The position numbers were made by a program, and so were the translations under genes. DNA of 64,000 nucleotides. Source: Agriotes lineatus (taxonomy: Eukaryota; Arthropoda; Insecta; Coleoptera; Elateridae). Location of the stretch: assembly GCA_940337035.1 (NCBI GenBank), contig OW679203.1, positions 77,143,061 to 77,207,060 on the forward strand, in the 5' to 3' direction. Below the pieces are notes generated by a model, which ran no database searches, had not been told where the DNA came from, and was given only the letters and a program-made list of their open reading frames with translations. Below are positions 21,300 to 32,999 of this stretch, piece after piece (positions within the stretch are counted from its first letter, which is position 1; each line of letters begins with the position of its first letter).

Positions 21300-21645
21300 T
21301 CCACAGCATTTACTGCCATTTCGTTTGAAGAAAAGTTGTCCTTATGGAGGTTTTCAACCAATTCAAAACGCAATGCATTAAGTTCTTGCAAGGTAACCAA
21401 TTACTTTTGTACAGTTGTGTTGTCCTACAAAAATAGTACACCTGTCACAGTTTTACCTTCTTACTACATTGTTCACTCCTTTTTTCTGTATCGTAATGAT
21501 AAAACCATGTATCATTCACAGCTACAATATGATCCAAGAGAATCTAAAAGAATCTTCTTCTCACTAGTGCAAACCGACTTGGAAGTTGTCATTCTCAGTC
21601 ATTTTTGGTTCATTCATACTAAATATTGAAGGTTTCTGCTATACG
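21300..21645 (+). repeat. Dispersed repeat (inverse copy at 40010-40385)
   Basis: Shares with the complement of 40010-40385 the ordered blocks CCACAGCATTTACTGCCATT, TTTTAAGAAAAGTT-like, ATGGAGGTTTTCA, ACAGCTACAATATGATCC and CATTCTCAGTC. About 340 bp, no intact coding. Class not assigned. Confidence 0.7.
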
Positions 21646-21954
21646 CTTTACCCAAATTCATCGATTCTTCTAACTCATGCCATACACAGCATTTCCATTT
21701 TGAAGAGTGGTGAAAGAAATGGATCTTGAACAGTGTGTTCATTTCTGATCTTTCCTATATAGTTAGATCAATTTAGATAGTGTTTGGACTACTTGGAAAT
21801 GTTGTAAATCATACGTATATCAATGTGTTGAAGTACTACCGCTTACTACTTACATCAAAGGTGGATTCAAAACCGCTAAAACTGGCAGCGACTTTTATTG
21901 GTCTTACTATGCTAAAACAATAACTGGTTCAGAGTCATTTCAATTCCCCCAACT

Positions 21955-22195
21955 GGGAGCGGGTTGCTATAAGGACCTTACGTTTCTGTTCAGCCAATAA
22001 CGGGAATTTCAAAATGAGTTAGAGAAAGAAGGGGTGGAGAATGGATGAGCGGCCAGAAAAGTTGGAAGAGTACTGCCCCGCATTCGCCTCAGAGAAGGTA
22101 CTTTGTTGATTCAGGAAAATCGCCTAAAAATCTGAATCCGAGCAGACTGCCACAGGAATCGAACCAGTAAATCACAGAGCTCGCTATATAGTCGA
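21955..22195 (-). mobile_element. SINE, second copy of the 18205 family
   Basis: Minus-strand copy. B box reads GGTTCGATTCC (complement of GGAATCGAACC at about 22158), followed by the same 'ACCTTCTCTGAGGCGAATGC' and CATCC blocks. Lacks a clear target duplication. Confidence 0.75.
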
Positions 22196-22234
22196 TGAAA
22201 ACAAGGATCACTACTTAAACTATCTTATATTATA

Positions 22235-22455
22235 AGAGCCGATGCCGGCCGTCCGGACGTAAGCAGGCGCGCGCACACGCTGCATGAACGGCCTGCATGC
22301 TAGCAAGTGGCGCTCTCGCACGAATGGCGATACCGCATTTGTATTGTTAACGCTGGCAGGGCCGGACGTAGGCTGGCTGCCACCTTGAGCAAGCATTTTT
22401 ATTGTTAACCGTTTCTTTACGCTGGCCGAGCCAGACGTAGGCTGGCCACGAGTTC
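22235..22455. repeat. Three spaced GCCGGACGTAGGCTGG-like repeats
   Basis: GC-rich islands around GTCCGGACGTAAGCAGG (22250), GGCCGGACGTAGGCTGG (22360) and AGCCAGACGTAGGCTGG (22428) are separated by 60-100 bp, with repeated TTTTTATTGTTAAC spacers. Looks like an imperfect tandem array or SINE pieces. Confidence 0.5.
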
Positions 22456-22864
22456 TAGTCTTGATATATAAACGCGTGTTGTGCCTCTCTGCGTTTGTCA
22501 CATTTTTATTGTCACCGATCAGGCGCATCATGCACCCATAAACAAAATCTATTGCTACATTAAAACTAAGACATAGTTTTTCCTGTGTGAATCTGATTTT
22601 TTAATTGGCAATTGAAATGAGAATAAATTTAGAATTATTTCAAAACTTCACCGCCAATCATGCCGAGAACAAGTTTAGTTTCAAAAGTTAGAATTCTTTC
22701 TTGCTTAGAAAACTGTATACATATTTGGCAAACTGCACCGTACTACGGTATCAACAAAATTTAATATGAAATATGACAGGTTTGAATTATTCATATTACA
22801 GTCGACGTCATTCAACCGCCTAAAATGGTAAAAATAGTTTTTTTGGTAGCAAGAGTAGGTCAAA

Positions 22865-22955
22865 TAGCGTTCGTAACCAAGCTGCTATAGCGTCTGACTA
22901 ACAATCAGATTTCTCCTGGTAGCACAGGTTCGAATCCCACCAACTGCGATGTTGT
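22865..22955 (+). mobile_element. tRNA-like SINE head
   Basis: CAAGCTGCTATAGCGTCTGACTAACAATCAG resembles a tRNA D-arm/anticodon region (22881-22911), and GGTTCGAATCCCACC (22928-22942) is a B box with pairing T-arm. The acceptor stem does not pair, so I call it a SINE head rather than a tRNA gene. Confidence 0.5.
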
Positions 22956-23366
22956 ATTTTTATTTTTAATAGAATTTGCATTACTAACTATTTTATATTG
23001 CTATTTCAATATTATTAGAAAGATTAAGATAGTTTTATCTATTTGGTACATAATATTGAACACTCGTCAAACGTTATTATATATAAAAAATACTGTCTTT
23101 CATTAAAAACGTTAAATCAATTTTCTTCTGTAAGTTTCTTTATTTACAATTCATCGTTAAAAATACAAAGATGATTTAATTATAATAAGGCCATTTATGT
23201 GGTAGGCCCAAATGGCATTTCCATGCAAGAAATTCATCAACGTTATCAACGCCTTACTACCAATCGCTTATTTCAAGTAAATCTGGGTGATACGACAATT
23301 AAAAGGAGGAACCTTAACAACGGACTGACAGAGGTCAGTGTCAGCCTCCCTGTTATTTATATACAC

Positions 23367-23466
23367 NNNNNNNNNNNNNNNNNNNNNNNNNNNNNNNNNN
23401 NNNNNNNNNNNNNNNNNNNNNNNNNNNNNNNNNNNNNNNNNNNNNNNNNNNNNNNNNNNNNNNNNN
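23367..23466. other. Assembly gap (100 N)
   Basis: Exactly 100 N, the usual placeholder for a gap of unknown length. Sequences on either side need not be adjacent. A repeat copy starts immediately after it. Confidence 0.98.
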
Positions 23467-23469
23467 CAA

Positions 23470-25330
23470 AGATTTATTGTAACAATACAAAGATATATTA
23501 AAATTTCAAAGTAATATAACATTAAAATAAAATATGATCTAAGCCCACTATTATTCCCATTAGTTCTCAACTCAGCAATAGAGAAACCCAACCAGATAAT
23601 TGAAATATTCAAACTTGTAAATTGAAAAACGGAGATAACTAAATTATCTGAATTACTGTTCTCAGGCGATATGTGAATTTTAATAAGAACAAAAGAGCGC
23701 CTATTTTTATAAGGAAAACCCCGGTTACGACATGCGACAAGCCTAAAATCTGCTCCAATTAGCTTAGTTGAAGAGGTGAATCGCCGACTGGAAGAAAAAG
23801 CTTACTCGCGCTGGTCAAAACAATTGTGCCTGGAAAGATACGGAAACAAATTCATTTAATCCTTGTAGGCGCCACCCACCTGATGTGTTTCGCGATTATG
23901 GAATGGAAGAATTTCGCCAAGAAAATGTCCCCTTAACGATGGAAAGCGTGTGCTTAGCTCAACAAATGACTTACCTTGCGAGATTTATAAAAGGCTTGGT
24001 TTCGCTTTGCAAAAAACATCATACAATAAAATTAAGATTTCCTTTAAGATAACATTCACAAAAATACATTTATCGCTGGGTACAGCTGCACGTTGTGATA
24101 AGAGAATCCTAACAGGTGTAGCATGCAGTACAGTCCCACCGGGAAAACAATTTTGATAAGCTATCGACAAACTATACTAACAGGGATATGCCCCAAAGCT
24201 TATTTTACAACATGTACTATTTAACTAATTAATTTTCTGGGAACTGCGATGAAACAAGAATGGATAGCTCGAAAGATGGCGACGGACGAATTGGCGTCAT
24301 TCCACAAGCTGGTAACGAGGGGTTTTGTCAAGGCAGCGTCGGGATAGAGTGTCGATACACAGGAAGGTTGCGAAACGAGTGATCGAAGGACAATACGAGG
24401 TTTTTCCAAATATATCCGATTCGGGACGAGATGAAATTCCACGACACCGACAAAACGGAAACGGAATCTCAAATTGTACTGCGTTATACTACTATAGTCG
24501 GCAACGTAGTAACTTGCCAAAATGTATGGCTAAGGCTTCCAAGCTACAGAACGGAATTACTTAAAGTCATACACAACCTTTCTGATTAAAGGTAGCTAAA
24601 CGACTGACTTAGCACTCCCCTCGCTAAGATCGACGAAACAAACTGCCGACTTCTTTTCTGGGTACATAAAAAGCAGTGGCGGCGTCAATTTTCAAACTGA
24701 CATAACACTATAACTATATAGTCAAGTTAAGTATGAAGAGTTAATGAAAATAAATAGGAGAATAAATATGTGGCATACGAGGTGATTTCAACAAAAGAAA
24801 GTCTATAATACCTCACCTCAGAAGCATGGTAAAGTCGACATTAAAACAATGCTACATGGTAGTGAATCATAGACTTTAAAAGACCAACGCAAAAGCAGCA
24901 TTAACGCCATGGAATTAGAATTTCTCATGAAACTAGAAGGAAAAACGAGAAAAGAAATCAATAATGGAGAAATGATTCAAATATAAAATCAGAAAGTAGA
25001 ACGGTTGAGGTAAATATACAGGGGGTTAGACGAAAAAGGTGCTTGGATCAAGAACGCAGTTTGGTTCAAGAACGCAAAGGAAAACCAGAAGAGGTGAAAC
25101 CAGGAAAACTGCGGAAGGAGGAAGTAAACTAAGCAGCATATGAATAATGGATACTATGGGAAAGCATAATAAATAAAGCCCAAAGCAGAAATACGTGGCA
25201 AGAGATTAGAATTAAGTAAATTAGTTCCTATTCTACAAGAAATGCCATTAATTCTAATAAAACTTTAACTACTACAATATTTAAAGAATATATTTTTATT
25301 TTAATAGATTATTTAATACATTAAGAGTTT
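23470..25330 (+). repeat. Long dispersed repeat unit, copy 1
   Basis: Collinear with 60440-61391 plus 63016-64000. Shared blocks include 'AAAAGAGCGCCTATTTTTAT', 'AAAACCCCGGTTACGACAT', 'GGGATATGCCCCAAAGCTTA', 'CACAAGCTGGTAACGAGGGG', 'GCGGCGTCAATTTTCA', and the RTE tail ending TTTAAAGAATA. Unit at least 1.8 kb. It starts at the assembly gap, so its left end is unknown. Confidence 0.85.
24745..25200 (+). pseudogene. RTE-like LINE C-terminal relic
   Basis: The reading shows KVDIKTMLHGSES.TLKDQRKSSINAMELEF, then EGKTRKEINNGEMIQI, matching the post-RT 'LYGSETWTLT...RLNAMEMDF...SRxxxIRNExI' region of RTE elements. Part of the long repeat, with a sister relic at 63430-63830. Confidence 0.65.
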
Positions 25331-25440
25331 ATCCATAGAAACATAATATATTTTTGCTTAATAAGTACAGAAAATTTTGATTAGCAATAGAACAATATTG
25401 CAAAGTGCATTATCATAAAAAACGCAAAGACGATATAAAT

Positions 25441-26230
25441 CTAGGCGAGGTCAAATTGAACAAGAATAACCAGATATGTTGCACCAGCTCCAACCATCTG
25501 CAACAAAATCAATAATACTGTATTACATAATTCGTATTATACAAAGAATATAACTTTAAAAAAATGTTTGTGTTTAAATTTGCGATTGTATTAAATTGGT
25601 GAATTGGAAGATTTTCTCTTTCTTATTTTAGTTTCGAGTAAATCAGATGGGTTTAGGGCTGGGAGATATATCGATAATTATCGATATTATTCCATATCGA
25701 TATATGGAAATATCGAATACCTATCGCCGATATCTGAAATTTTTTAGAATATTTATCGATATATTGAATATCAAAATATCGAATCTCTATATTTACCGAT
25801 TCGATGTTTATGGATATCTCAATATTTTAAAAATATTTATCGATATATTGACAAATATCGATATATCGACAAATATCGACATAATCTAAATATCGAATAT
25901 CAATGTGTACATTTTAATATCGCCCGCCCCTAGCCGGGTTTACGAGAAATGGTGAACAATAAATACAAAAAACACCAATCAAGTATTACTCATACACATT
26001 ACTCAACTTACGGCAAATATCAACGTTAGATCAACTGTAAAGAAATTTCCAGCAGTGGTTTTCACCTCATCATGCAAAAGTTGTAGTGAAAACGAATGGA
26101 TCTGTAATAACATAATACTTGTACTGCTGCAAAATGTAATTCACCGATCTTTATGCGTTACCTCTTTCTTCAGTGCTGAATTATCGGTTTTTGTCATGAG
26201 CTTTAACAGACTCGCTTTTACTAAATCTGC
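25441..26230 (-). pseudogene. Gustatory receptor GR-3, exons 2-4
   Basis: Minus strand. Exon 2 is 26162-26230 (69 bp), exon 3 is 26012-26101 (90 bp), exon 4 is 25441-25497 (57 bp, stop TAG at 25443-25441). Each has a consensus acceptor (TTTTAG, ATTACAG, TTGCAG) and donor (GTAACG, GTAAGT), phase 0. Encoded: ADLVKASLLKL, IHSFSLQLLHDEVKTTAGNF, then MVGAGATYLVILVQFDLA with the GR signature TYLVILVQF. These exons themselves are open. I call the gene a pseudogene only because exon 1 (29574-30484) carries a frameshift. Intron 3 (25498-26011) holds a MITE with a TATCGATA satellite. Confidence 0.85.
25650..25938. repeat. MITE with TATCGATA satellite core
   Basis: Inverted ends TAGGGCTGGGAGATAT (25656) and ATATCGCCCGCCCCTA (25918-25933), with GGGTTT on both outer sides, suggest a small hAT-type non-autonomous element. 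The interior is many copies of ATCGATAT-like octamers, self-complementary and AT-rich. Confidence 0.65.
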
Positions 26231-26394
26231 CTAAAAGGTAGCATGTAAATATGTTTGTAATTACGTTACATTAGCAAAACAGTAAAAGAAAAAGATATAA
26301 TTCGTTTCTGTTCTGTGAAAACTATTTTATAAAGACAAGAAAAGTTAATTAGAAATGAATGCATCATTTAAAACAATTCTGTAACGTTAGCCCC

Positions 26395-27315
26395 CGCTTC
26401 AGATTTACTTAAGGCACACATAGTGTGCTAAAAATTGTAGTGACGCTAATTCCCGTTACAATCTTCACTCCATACCGTTCGGATTTTCGATAAGGCGCTC
26501 TTAGCCTCTATGCAAAGGAGCTTTAGAACCCGACGCTAGGACCTAAAGTTGGTAATCATAATCAGGTTCAGGTTCAAGGCTCAAATGTCAAATCTGAGGA
26601 TCTCCCTGTTATACTCTTGAAGCACCTCGTTACTGGGAAATTTCTAAAGGGATTTGGAGAAGGAACTGCGTGGCGTAGCGCTTTACGCTACCTTCCCGCA
26701 TAGCGGCTAGAATCGCCTTCTCGAAAATCCGCACGCTATGGCGATGTGAGTGACAATTATAGCGGGAATTAGCGCTATTCAAATATCTAGCGCATTAACA
26801 GTAGCATCTGCGTCAAATTTACCTAAGGCACAAATAGTGTGCTAGAAATTTGAATGGCGCTAATTCTCATTACAATTTTCATTCACATCTCCATAGCGTT
26901 CAAATTTTCGATAAGGCGATCCTAACCGCTATGCACGGATGTAACGTAAACCGATACGCCACGCAGTTTCTTCTCCAACCCCCTCTATAAATGACGCGAT
27001 AACGAAGTGGCCGAAGAGTATAAAAGGAGCTCAGGCCTCGGGACTGGGGCCTAAAGTTGGTAATCAGGATTAGGTTCAGGTTAAAGTGTCAAATGTCTTT
27101 AAATAGCTGGGGATTCTCTTTTTATACTCTTTGAACACCCCGTTATTGAGTCATTTCTAGAGGGTGTTGGAGATGGAACTACATGGCGTACCGGTTTACG
27201 ATGCGTCCGCGCATAGCGGCTAGAATTGCCGCTATGGAGATATGAGTGAAGATTGCAACGGTAATTAGCGCCATTCAAATTTCTAGCACGCTATTTATGC
27301 CTTGGGTAAATTTTA
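26395..27315. repeat. Two tandem foldback MITEs in GR-3 intron 1
   Basis: Copies at about 26395-26835 and 26815-27315. Each has long inverted ends built on AAATTTACCYAAGGCACAAA-TAGTGTGCTAGAAATTT and ACGCTAATTCCCGTTACAAT, mirrored at the other end. A shared interior reads CTAAAGTTGGTAATCA and CAGGTTMAA. The copies meet around 26815-26850. No coding potential. Confidence 0.7.
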
Positions 27316-27559
27316 CGTGAGGGCTAACATTAAAATTCCACCAAAGTAAAACATTTATGCTGGTCCTAAAGTTAAATATAAGAACAAGATGACCATAAAG
27401 TTGATGGAAATCCGAAATAGACAATGAAAAATACCAAAACTTGTTGCTAGAAACTTGGAACTTACTAAGTTTATGTACCCAAATTGATTTCACTTGATAA
27501 TTCTTTATTAAATAATAGGAAAAATCTACACGAAGAAACCGGTACATATGGTGTAAAGC

Positions 27560-28480
27560 TAATTAATTACATGGGCACGTAAAAGATTACTATCAGTAGT
27601 ACTACCTTTTCTGATAAAAGTGTGAATATACAAACCTGGAAGTCGTTGTATGAAATAATAAAGAACTAACTATATAATATTCGGCCGAAAACCAGATACA
27701 GACCCTGTATCTAAAATATAAAGGCGTATAGGTACTACAGCAAAGTCACATCAGCCACAACAACCTAAAATACCACCAATAGTTGTACACGATATACATT
27801 ATTATGGAGCAGTCATTAACGACGTTAAAGATTCTACAGTTTACGATTTCACTACCCAACATAAAGCCAAAGCCTTAGAAATCTACTTAACATCAGCAGA
27901 AGACTACTGTAACTTTCCACATATTTTTACACTAATAACAACACGCCATTCTCCATCACATTACAACCTCATTAAAAAAACGTTGAATGTCCTTTACCAC
28001 TTTTCTTACTGTTCGCAAAATATTCAAGGAATTCAGATCGTCACCCGATTTATTTATAAAGATAAGATACCAAAACAGTTATGGACAGTCCAGTTGGGTA
28101 ATAATGGTTCCAAAAAGAAAAGTCTCAAACTAGACACAGTGTTTTCAGTGAAACCCAGAAGAATAACAAAAATTATCTCGTGGTGTATATGGTGCCAAAT
28201 ATATGGTCGCGCGAAGAATTATTGTCTCCTGCACCTCGCTGTGTTAAATGTGCCATATCATCACACTCAGTGCTAAAAATAACGCCAGGAAAAACCAACT
28301 TGAGTCAACTGCGGCGACCTTCATTCAAATTGATCCACTCACTAAAAAATAACAAAACTGATAGGAAAAGCAGTATACGTCCAGCTCCACCTCAATACTT
28401 TTACAATAAATCTTTAGAAATCTCCGCGCAACGAGCTTTTAGATTCACACGTCAGAAGGATCCGTATAATTGATATCGTC
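27560..28480 (+). pseudogene. Jockey-type LINE ORF1 relic (uninterrupted relative of 4545/12373)
   Basis: From 27772 the translation is PPIVVHDIHYYGAVINDVKD...KALEIYLTSAEDYCNF, typical of the jockey ORF1 central domain (PPI-V-I-Y-LK-I-A-DF). Frameshifts follow, then WCIWCQIYGRAKNYC and YHHTQC near 28180-28275, decayed CCHC zinc knuckles. It is the best unoccupied comparison for the DNA transposon at 4753-12372. Confidence 0.8.
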
Positions 28481-29210
28481 AGATTTCTTCTTGCATTAGA
28501 GTGCGATGTAAAAAGTTCAATTTGATAGGGATAATCAAGTCAAGCGTTTCTATGTTTTTGATGTGAGCGTTCCCTTTTAAAATGTACCTATTTGGTAAAA
28601 TCTAGCGTGCCACTTCAGCAAATTTACGACGATTATCGGAGCTACCCAGCTATCCCAATTCACAGGCTTGCTGAATCAGCGCGTCCGTACAAAGCGCTTG
28701 CATCATCTTGTTGACACATCCGTCAGCTGATTTCAAGCGACCGAAGACAGGGCCGCATTCAGTTGAATTTGTTGGCGAAAGTACGCCTCGTTTGCATGAT
28801 TTGTTTTTGGAACTTAGCGTTGCGCATTGACAATCACACTTTCATTTAAGGTGTATCTAAACAGGTAGTTTCAGCATTAAGCTCGTAGATATTTCTTAGC
28901 TAATTTTGACAGTATATAACATTTTATATTACCATTGTGTATTCTTTTTACGTATTTTCATGCATGTATATTTTTCAGATTATATGTATTTTCATGTTTG
29001 GTTTTTATTTCTGATAGGACTTGCATGTTTGATTACAGAATTATAGGAGATTACAAGCAGGCCGGAACAAGCAATATTTACTATACCCTTAGCTGCACTG
29101 AGGTAAGAGAGGGTGTTGTGCTTCTACAACCGAGCTAACTAGCGAACAAAGGGCAATTCAAATTCATAGTAAAGCAGAGTATAGAGCACGGAACAGGTAC
29201 CATTACACAG
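28480..29210. other. GR-3 intron 1, unassigned
   Basis: No gene recognised. 28620-28680 weakly parallels 12855-12920, so the jockey-related repeat may extend into it. Confidence 0.4.
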
Positions 29211-29214
29211 TCGC

Positions 29215-29550
29215 TTTCTTTAACACACCTGAAGCTTTTCTATAAGGTTTGATTAAACGTAATTCTTCTACGTATCTCAGTGGAATAATCGCACATCAAA
29301 AACATGTAAAGTTATATAGACTGAATTTACAAATTTCGAATCTGAACAATGTAGCTACTAGTGTCCCACAAGGCCCCATTCTAGGACCAACGTTATAGAA
29401 CATATATACTCGCGACATATATCATCTCAACATCGTAAAGCTTGCACTAATGCCACAAATCGTTGATAACCCTGAAGCAGTCAATAACATCCAACTGACA
29501 GTCGATATATACCAAGAACAGTGTAACAAATGTAAAATGAGTGTCAGTCA
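29215..29550 (+). pseudogene. Jockey-type LINE reverse transcriptase relic
   Basis: The translation includes STYLSGIIAHQKHVKLY, VATSVPQGPILGPTL.NIYTRDI (jockey RT block 'GVPQGSVLGPxLFNxYxxDIP'), a decayed YADD region and an EQCNKCK-like segment (family WxxKWK). It sits just inside GR-3 intron 1, only about 25 bp from the exon 1 donor. Confidence 0.75.
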
Positions 29551-29573
29551 TGAGTATTAATAACGATACTTAC

Positions 29574-30484
29574 TTTATTTTGAAGATTTGCACACATCGA
29601 CAGCAACATAAGTATGTGTCCAATATTAACCAATGCCATAGCTGCTCGCAAGATGTACACGTATGGAGAGAATACTTCTGTTTCATAAAACAGTTTGCAT
29701 ATCTGATATATGTAGGAAACAACCACAGAAAAATCCTCGAGCATTATAATTAATAAGAGAGGTGAATAAGCATTGGTTATGGTTGCAGTTATATTATTTA
29801 GTTGAATGTACATTTTTTTAATATCTTCGAGAACCTTTTCTCGAAGTACGCTAGATTTAGTAGAAAATTTTTCCAGAAACTTATCGAGCAGCTCAAATCT
29901 GATTTGCAATAGGTATGTCCACGATATAAACCAATTGCCAATAGCGACCTTGTAAAAAACCCCAATAATTAGCAGGAAACGCATGAAAAGTACATATATT
30001 CCTGCTCGTCGAACAAGCGCATCGTATATCCAAGCCAAGCCAATATAACGCTTGTACTAATCCAAACGGCCATAGAAATCTTCAAACGGCTGTTTTTGAT
30101 AAAAATTCCAAGGTCGGATATCTTTTCGTCGACGTCTATTAAATTTGTCATAGTTCGTATTAGCAGTGTTGCTTGGGTTTTGCTGATCATGATCATAATT
30201 AAGAGCAGAGCTAAGTGCATACCTGTATAATACACACAGAAAAACTTGTAAATTAGAGGTTGGGCTTCAGACGTAAGTAGAACGTTTGTTAAAGTAAGAT
30301 TGTAAATAGTAGCAGCGGTAAATATATAAAATGCAGTCCTGTAAAGGCTCACGATGTTCATTCTTTTAAAAGTTCTATTTTCAACAGAACCAGAGATCAG
30401 TACTGGAGCTATTCCAATCCACTTCAACAAGTTATAACATGAAGACAAATCTGTACACAAATCATATTTTTTATATCTGGCCAT
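29574..30484 (-). pseudogene. Gustatory receptor GR-3, exon 1 (one frameshift)
   Basis: From ATG 30484 down to donor AAA|GTAAGTATC at 29573. It is 911 bp, one short of a multiple of three. The frame opens with CTDLSSCYNLLKWIGIAPV and SVENRTF, parallel to GR-1 and GR-2. It shifts near 29990-30005 (around TACTTTTCATG on the minus strand) and resumes with RFLLIIGVFYKVAIGNWFIS and LQIRFELL to CANLQNK. A single 1-bp deletion or a sequencing error explains everything. Hydrophobic segments correspond to TM1-TM6. With exons 2-4 the gene would be about 375 aa. Confidence 0.85.
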
Positions 30485-30499
30485 TTTTAAACCTTTATG

Positions 30500-31940
30500 T
30501 CTACTCTGTTGATTCAGTACTGCGGACTAACGAAACTGCATCAAACAGTTACATTACGAAGCTTTATATCAATTGCGATTTGGAAGTAAATCTAAGTATC
30601 GCATCCTATTAAATAAATGTCGTACTATAAGATAATGTAGTTTTAATGGTCTTAAATTGATATGAGGATAACTTAAAAACTTTAAGTACTTAAATGCTTC
30701 ATGAAACTATCTTCGTTTTTACATTTAGACAGTAACTAATTGCCTTTCTACATGCTACGTTCTTTAGCAATTCTTCATTATATCATGGGCAGGTCCCACA
30801 ATGTTTATTTTTGTCATAATTTGGTAGAACTCATGTCCTTGAAACACTTGGCATGCGCCAAAAAATTAGAAAGAAAGTACTTTAGTTAGAAGCAAAAATT
30901 ATTTTGCCTTTCGAACGAAGTTAGAAAGTAGTACCTTGTAACAAGGCTAGCAGTGTGATGTCAGCTGCTCGCAGCTCAATTCTGGCGGACTATACCCATA
31001 TATGACCAGTGACGCTTCGTGCATTATATTGTATTCTATTTGTTTACACAAAAACTATTAGTTTTACGAACAAGCTAAACGAACTAAACGTGTCTTTAAA
31101 TAAATCAGGCTTTCCTGTACTTACATATTTTTGTGTAATTCAATTCTTGTCCGTTAAAAAGTTATAATCTAATATATGTGTAACTCCGAGAGGATGCGTT
31201 CCTGGACTAACGTTTATGGGAACCTTTTCATATAACGAGCCTAATCACACCCTTGATTTTGACTAACTACTTCAGGACCACACTCTCTATATCATGTTTA
31301 GAAATAACGCCCACAAACTTCGAGAAGTGATTACCTTCTTTTTTTTAAATAATTCCGATGGACGATGATCCGGAAATGCATTTTAAGGGAGCTATATCCC
31401 CGAGAAGGGTAATAGAACACACATTGCTATGAGTAGATTAGGCTCCTGAAGTAGCAAATTTCGATATTTAAGTTCTCGTTTTGTAAAGAAAATGTTTGCA
31501 TTTAGCGCTTTTCCGTGTTTTTCCACCTTTGCATTCAAAATATTAGCATTTTTCCCCGCTTCATCCAACTCCAAATGTTTCAAACCCCAATTTCGTTTAT
31601 TTAAAATGCTGGCGTCTTTCCGTTCATTTCATATCTTGGGCAACGTTTTATTTAAATTTAGATGTGCTTGCTTGCCGCACGAATAACGTAAGTTGGCTTA
31701 TCGTATTTTAATCGCCGGTTTGGCGGCCCATAGTCTGCGATGTTCTCGTTTAGGTTTAATCCAGGCGTAACCTTCTTTGCGCAAAATTTTGATGTTAGCG
31801 TTGCATTAAGTTGTGAAATAATGACGCAGTCCGTACGTTTCGGTATGAGTTAGAGAGAGAACAAGTTAAGTAACGCTTGTCCGCGTTTCTTTGGTTTTAG
31901 GATTCACCCACCTGAGTTCAAGAAGGCAACAACTAATAGT
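30500..31940. other. No gene recognised
   Basis: AT-rich DNA upstream of GR-3. Short opposing frames at 31392-31686 have no motif. No splice-supported coding or transposon ends seen. Confidence 0.5.
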
Positions 31941-31944
31941 TTTT

Positions 31945-31985
31945 GTTCCGCTACGGCGGAGGCCTTGGCCTTCGCCGGGCAACAT
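31945..31985. repeat. Short GC-rich palindrome
   Basis: CGGCGGAGGCCTTGGCCTTCGCCG-like hairpin (31957-31980) in AT-rich surroundings, at the edge of the LINE fragment that follows. Confidence 0.5.
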
Positions 31986-32084
31986 CAAAATTAAGTGGTG
32001 AATTGAATGGGTTTCTTTGTCAAGTTCTTGATCATCTAAGTGATGTGTTGTGCAACTTTAGTTGTGTAAACCAATGGTATGCAC

Positions 32085-32505
32085 GTTTAGCGCTACTGTA
32101 CCCAATTATAAACATAAAATCCACGCTGAAAACAGAATGTTCACTATTAATATATAAAGCCATCTTGAGACCTATTATAACATACGCATACCCAGTATGG
32201 TATAATACACCAAAGACGCAAATGCTAAAGTTACAAGTGCTCCAAAAGAAAGTGCTAGGTATTGCAGTCCATGCACCCTAGTACGTGGATAATCATCAAA
32301 TCCATAAAGAACTTTGAATGCCAACTGTTGATCAACACATTAAAAAAGTTACTAGAAAGTACTTTGCCAATATTAAAACATGTGCCAGTGCAACTTACTA
32401 CAACAGTGGACAAATAAAAATTCACAAACGGCTAAAGCGAGTCCTACCTGTAGATATGCTCTCAAACCCCGGGGACTCTAGTGATAGTGAACAACAATAA
32501 GTTAA
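32085..32505 (+). pseudogene. Jockey-type LINE ORF2 C-terminal relic
   Basis: LALLYPIINIKSTLKTECSL, LRPIITYAYPVWYNTPKTQM and LQVLQKKVLGI are the jockey post-RT region (ALxxLYPLLNxxSxL..YKxxLRPIxTYAxPVW). After one stop come MPTVDQHIKKVTRKYF and a serine/aspartate tail ending TAA at 32498-32500. 5'-truncated at about 32085. Confidence 0.85.
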
Positions 32506-32864
32506 TGGCATTTTAGTAACGTAAATTAACCACCGAGGGGCGATTGCCTGCTGACCTCATTAAGCTAATTAAGATATATGTATTATGCAATAACAGTACC
32601 ATGTATAAACTAGTTTGTTGGGCTGGTTAAATTTATTTTATAAAAAAAAAGTATGTACATATTATGATTCTATTGTAATAGTACATTATGAAATTAGTTT
32701 ATAATTCGGAGGATTATGGTATGAGTGAATTTTAGCGCATGAGCGAAGCTGAAACGATAACGAAGTTGACCTGCGGTTAATTAATTAAAATAATCAATGG
32801 TAGTAAAAAATCGCAGATTAACCCTCTTAAAGTTCGTACTACACGGAAGCTCTAAAAATCTTTA

Positions 32865-32965
32865 CTTACCGCGATGGCCGAGCTAACTCAAATTCGACGA
32901 TATGGTCGTGGGTTTAAACCACGAGCTGTGTACTCTGCAAAGTCTTCAAAAGGAAGGATATGGTC
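32865..32965 (+). mobile_element. tRNA-like SINE head
   Basis: ACCGCGATGGCCGAGCTAAC (32869-32888) resembles a Leu/Ser-type A box, and CGTGGGTTTAAACCACG (32907-32923) is a perfect T-arm-like hairpin with a B box. The acceptor ends do not pair. Unrelated body follows. Confidence 0.5.
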
Positions 32966-32999
32966 GCCAGAAATCAGATGATTTCGAATAATTTAAATA

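Noticed and set aside
22875..22950. Possible tRNA gene (also 18965, 32868, 36035, 21020)
   Set aside because: All have A/B-box-like words, but acceptor stems do not close and non-tRNA bodies follow. Treated as SINE heads.
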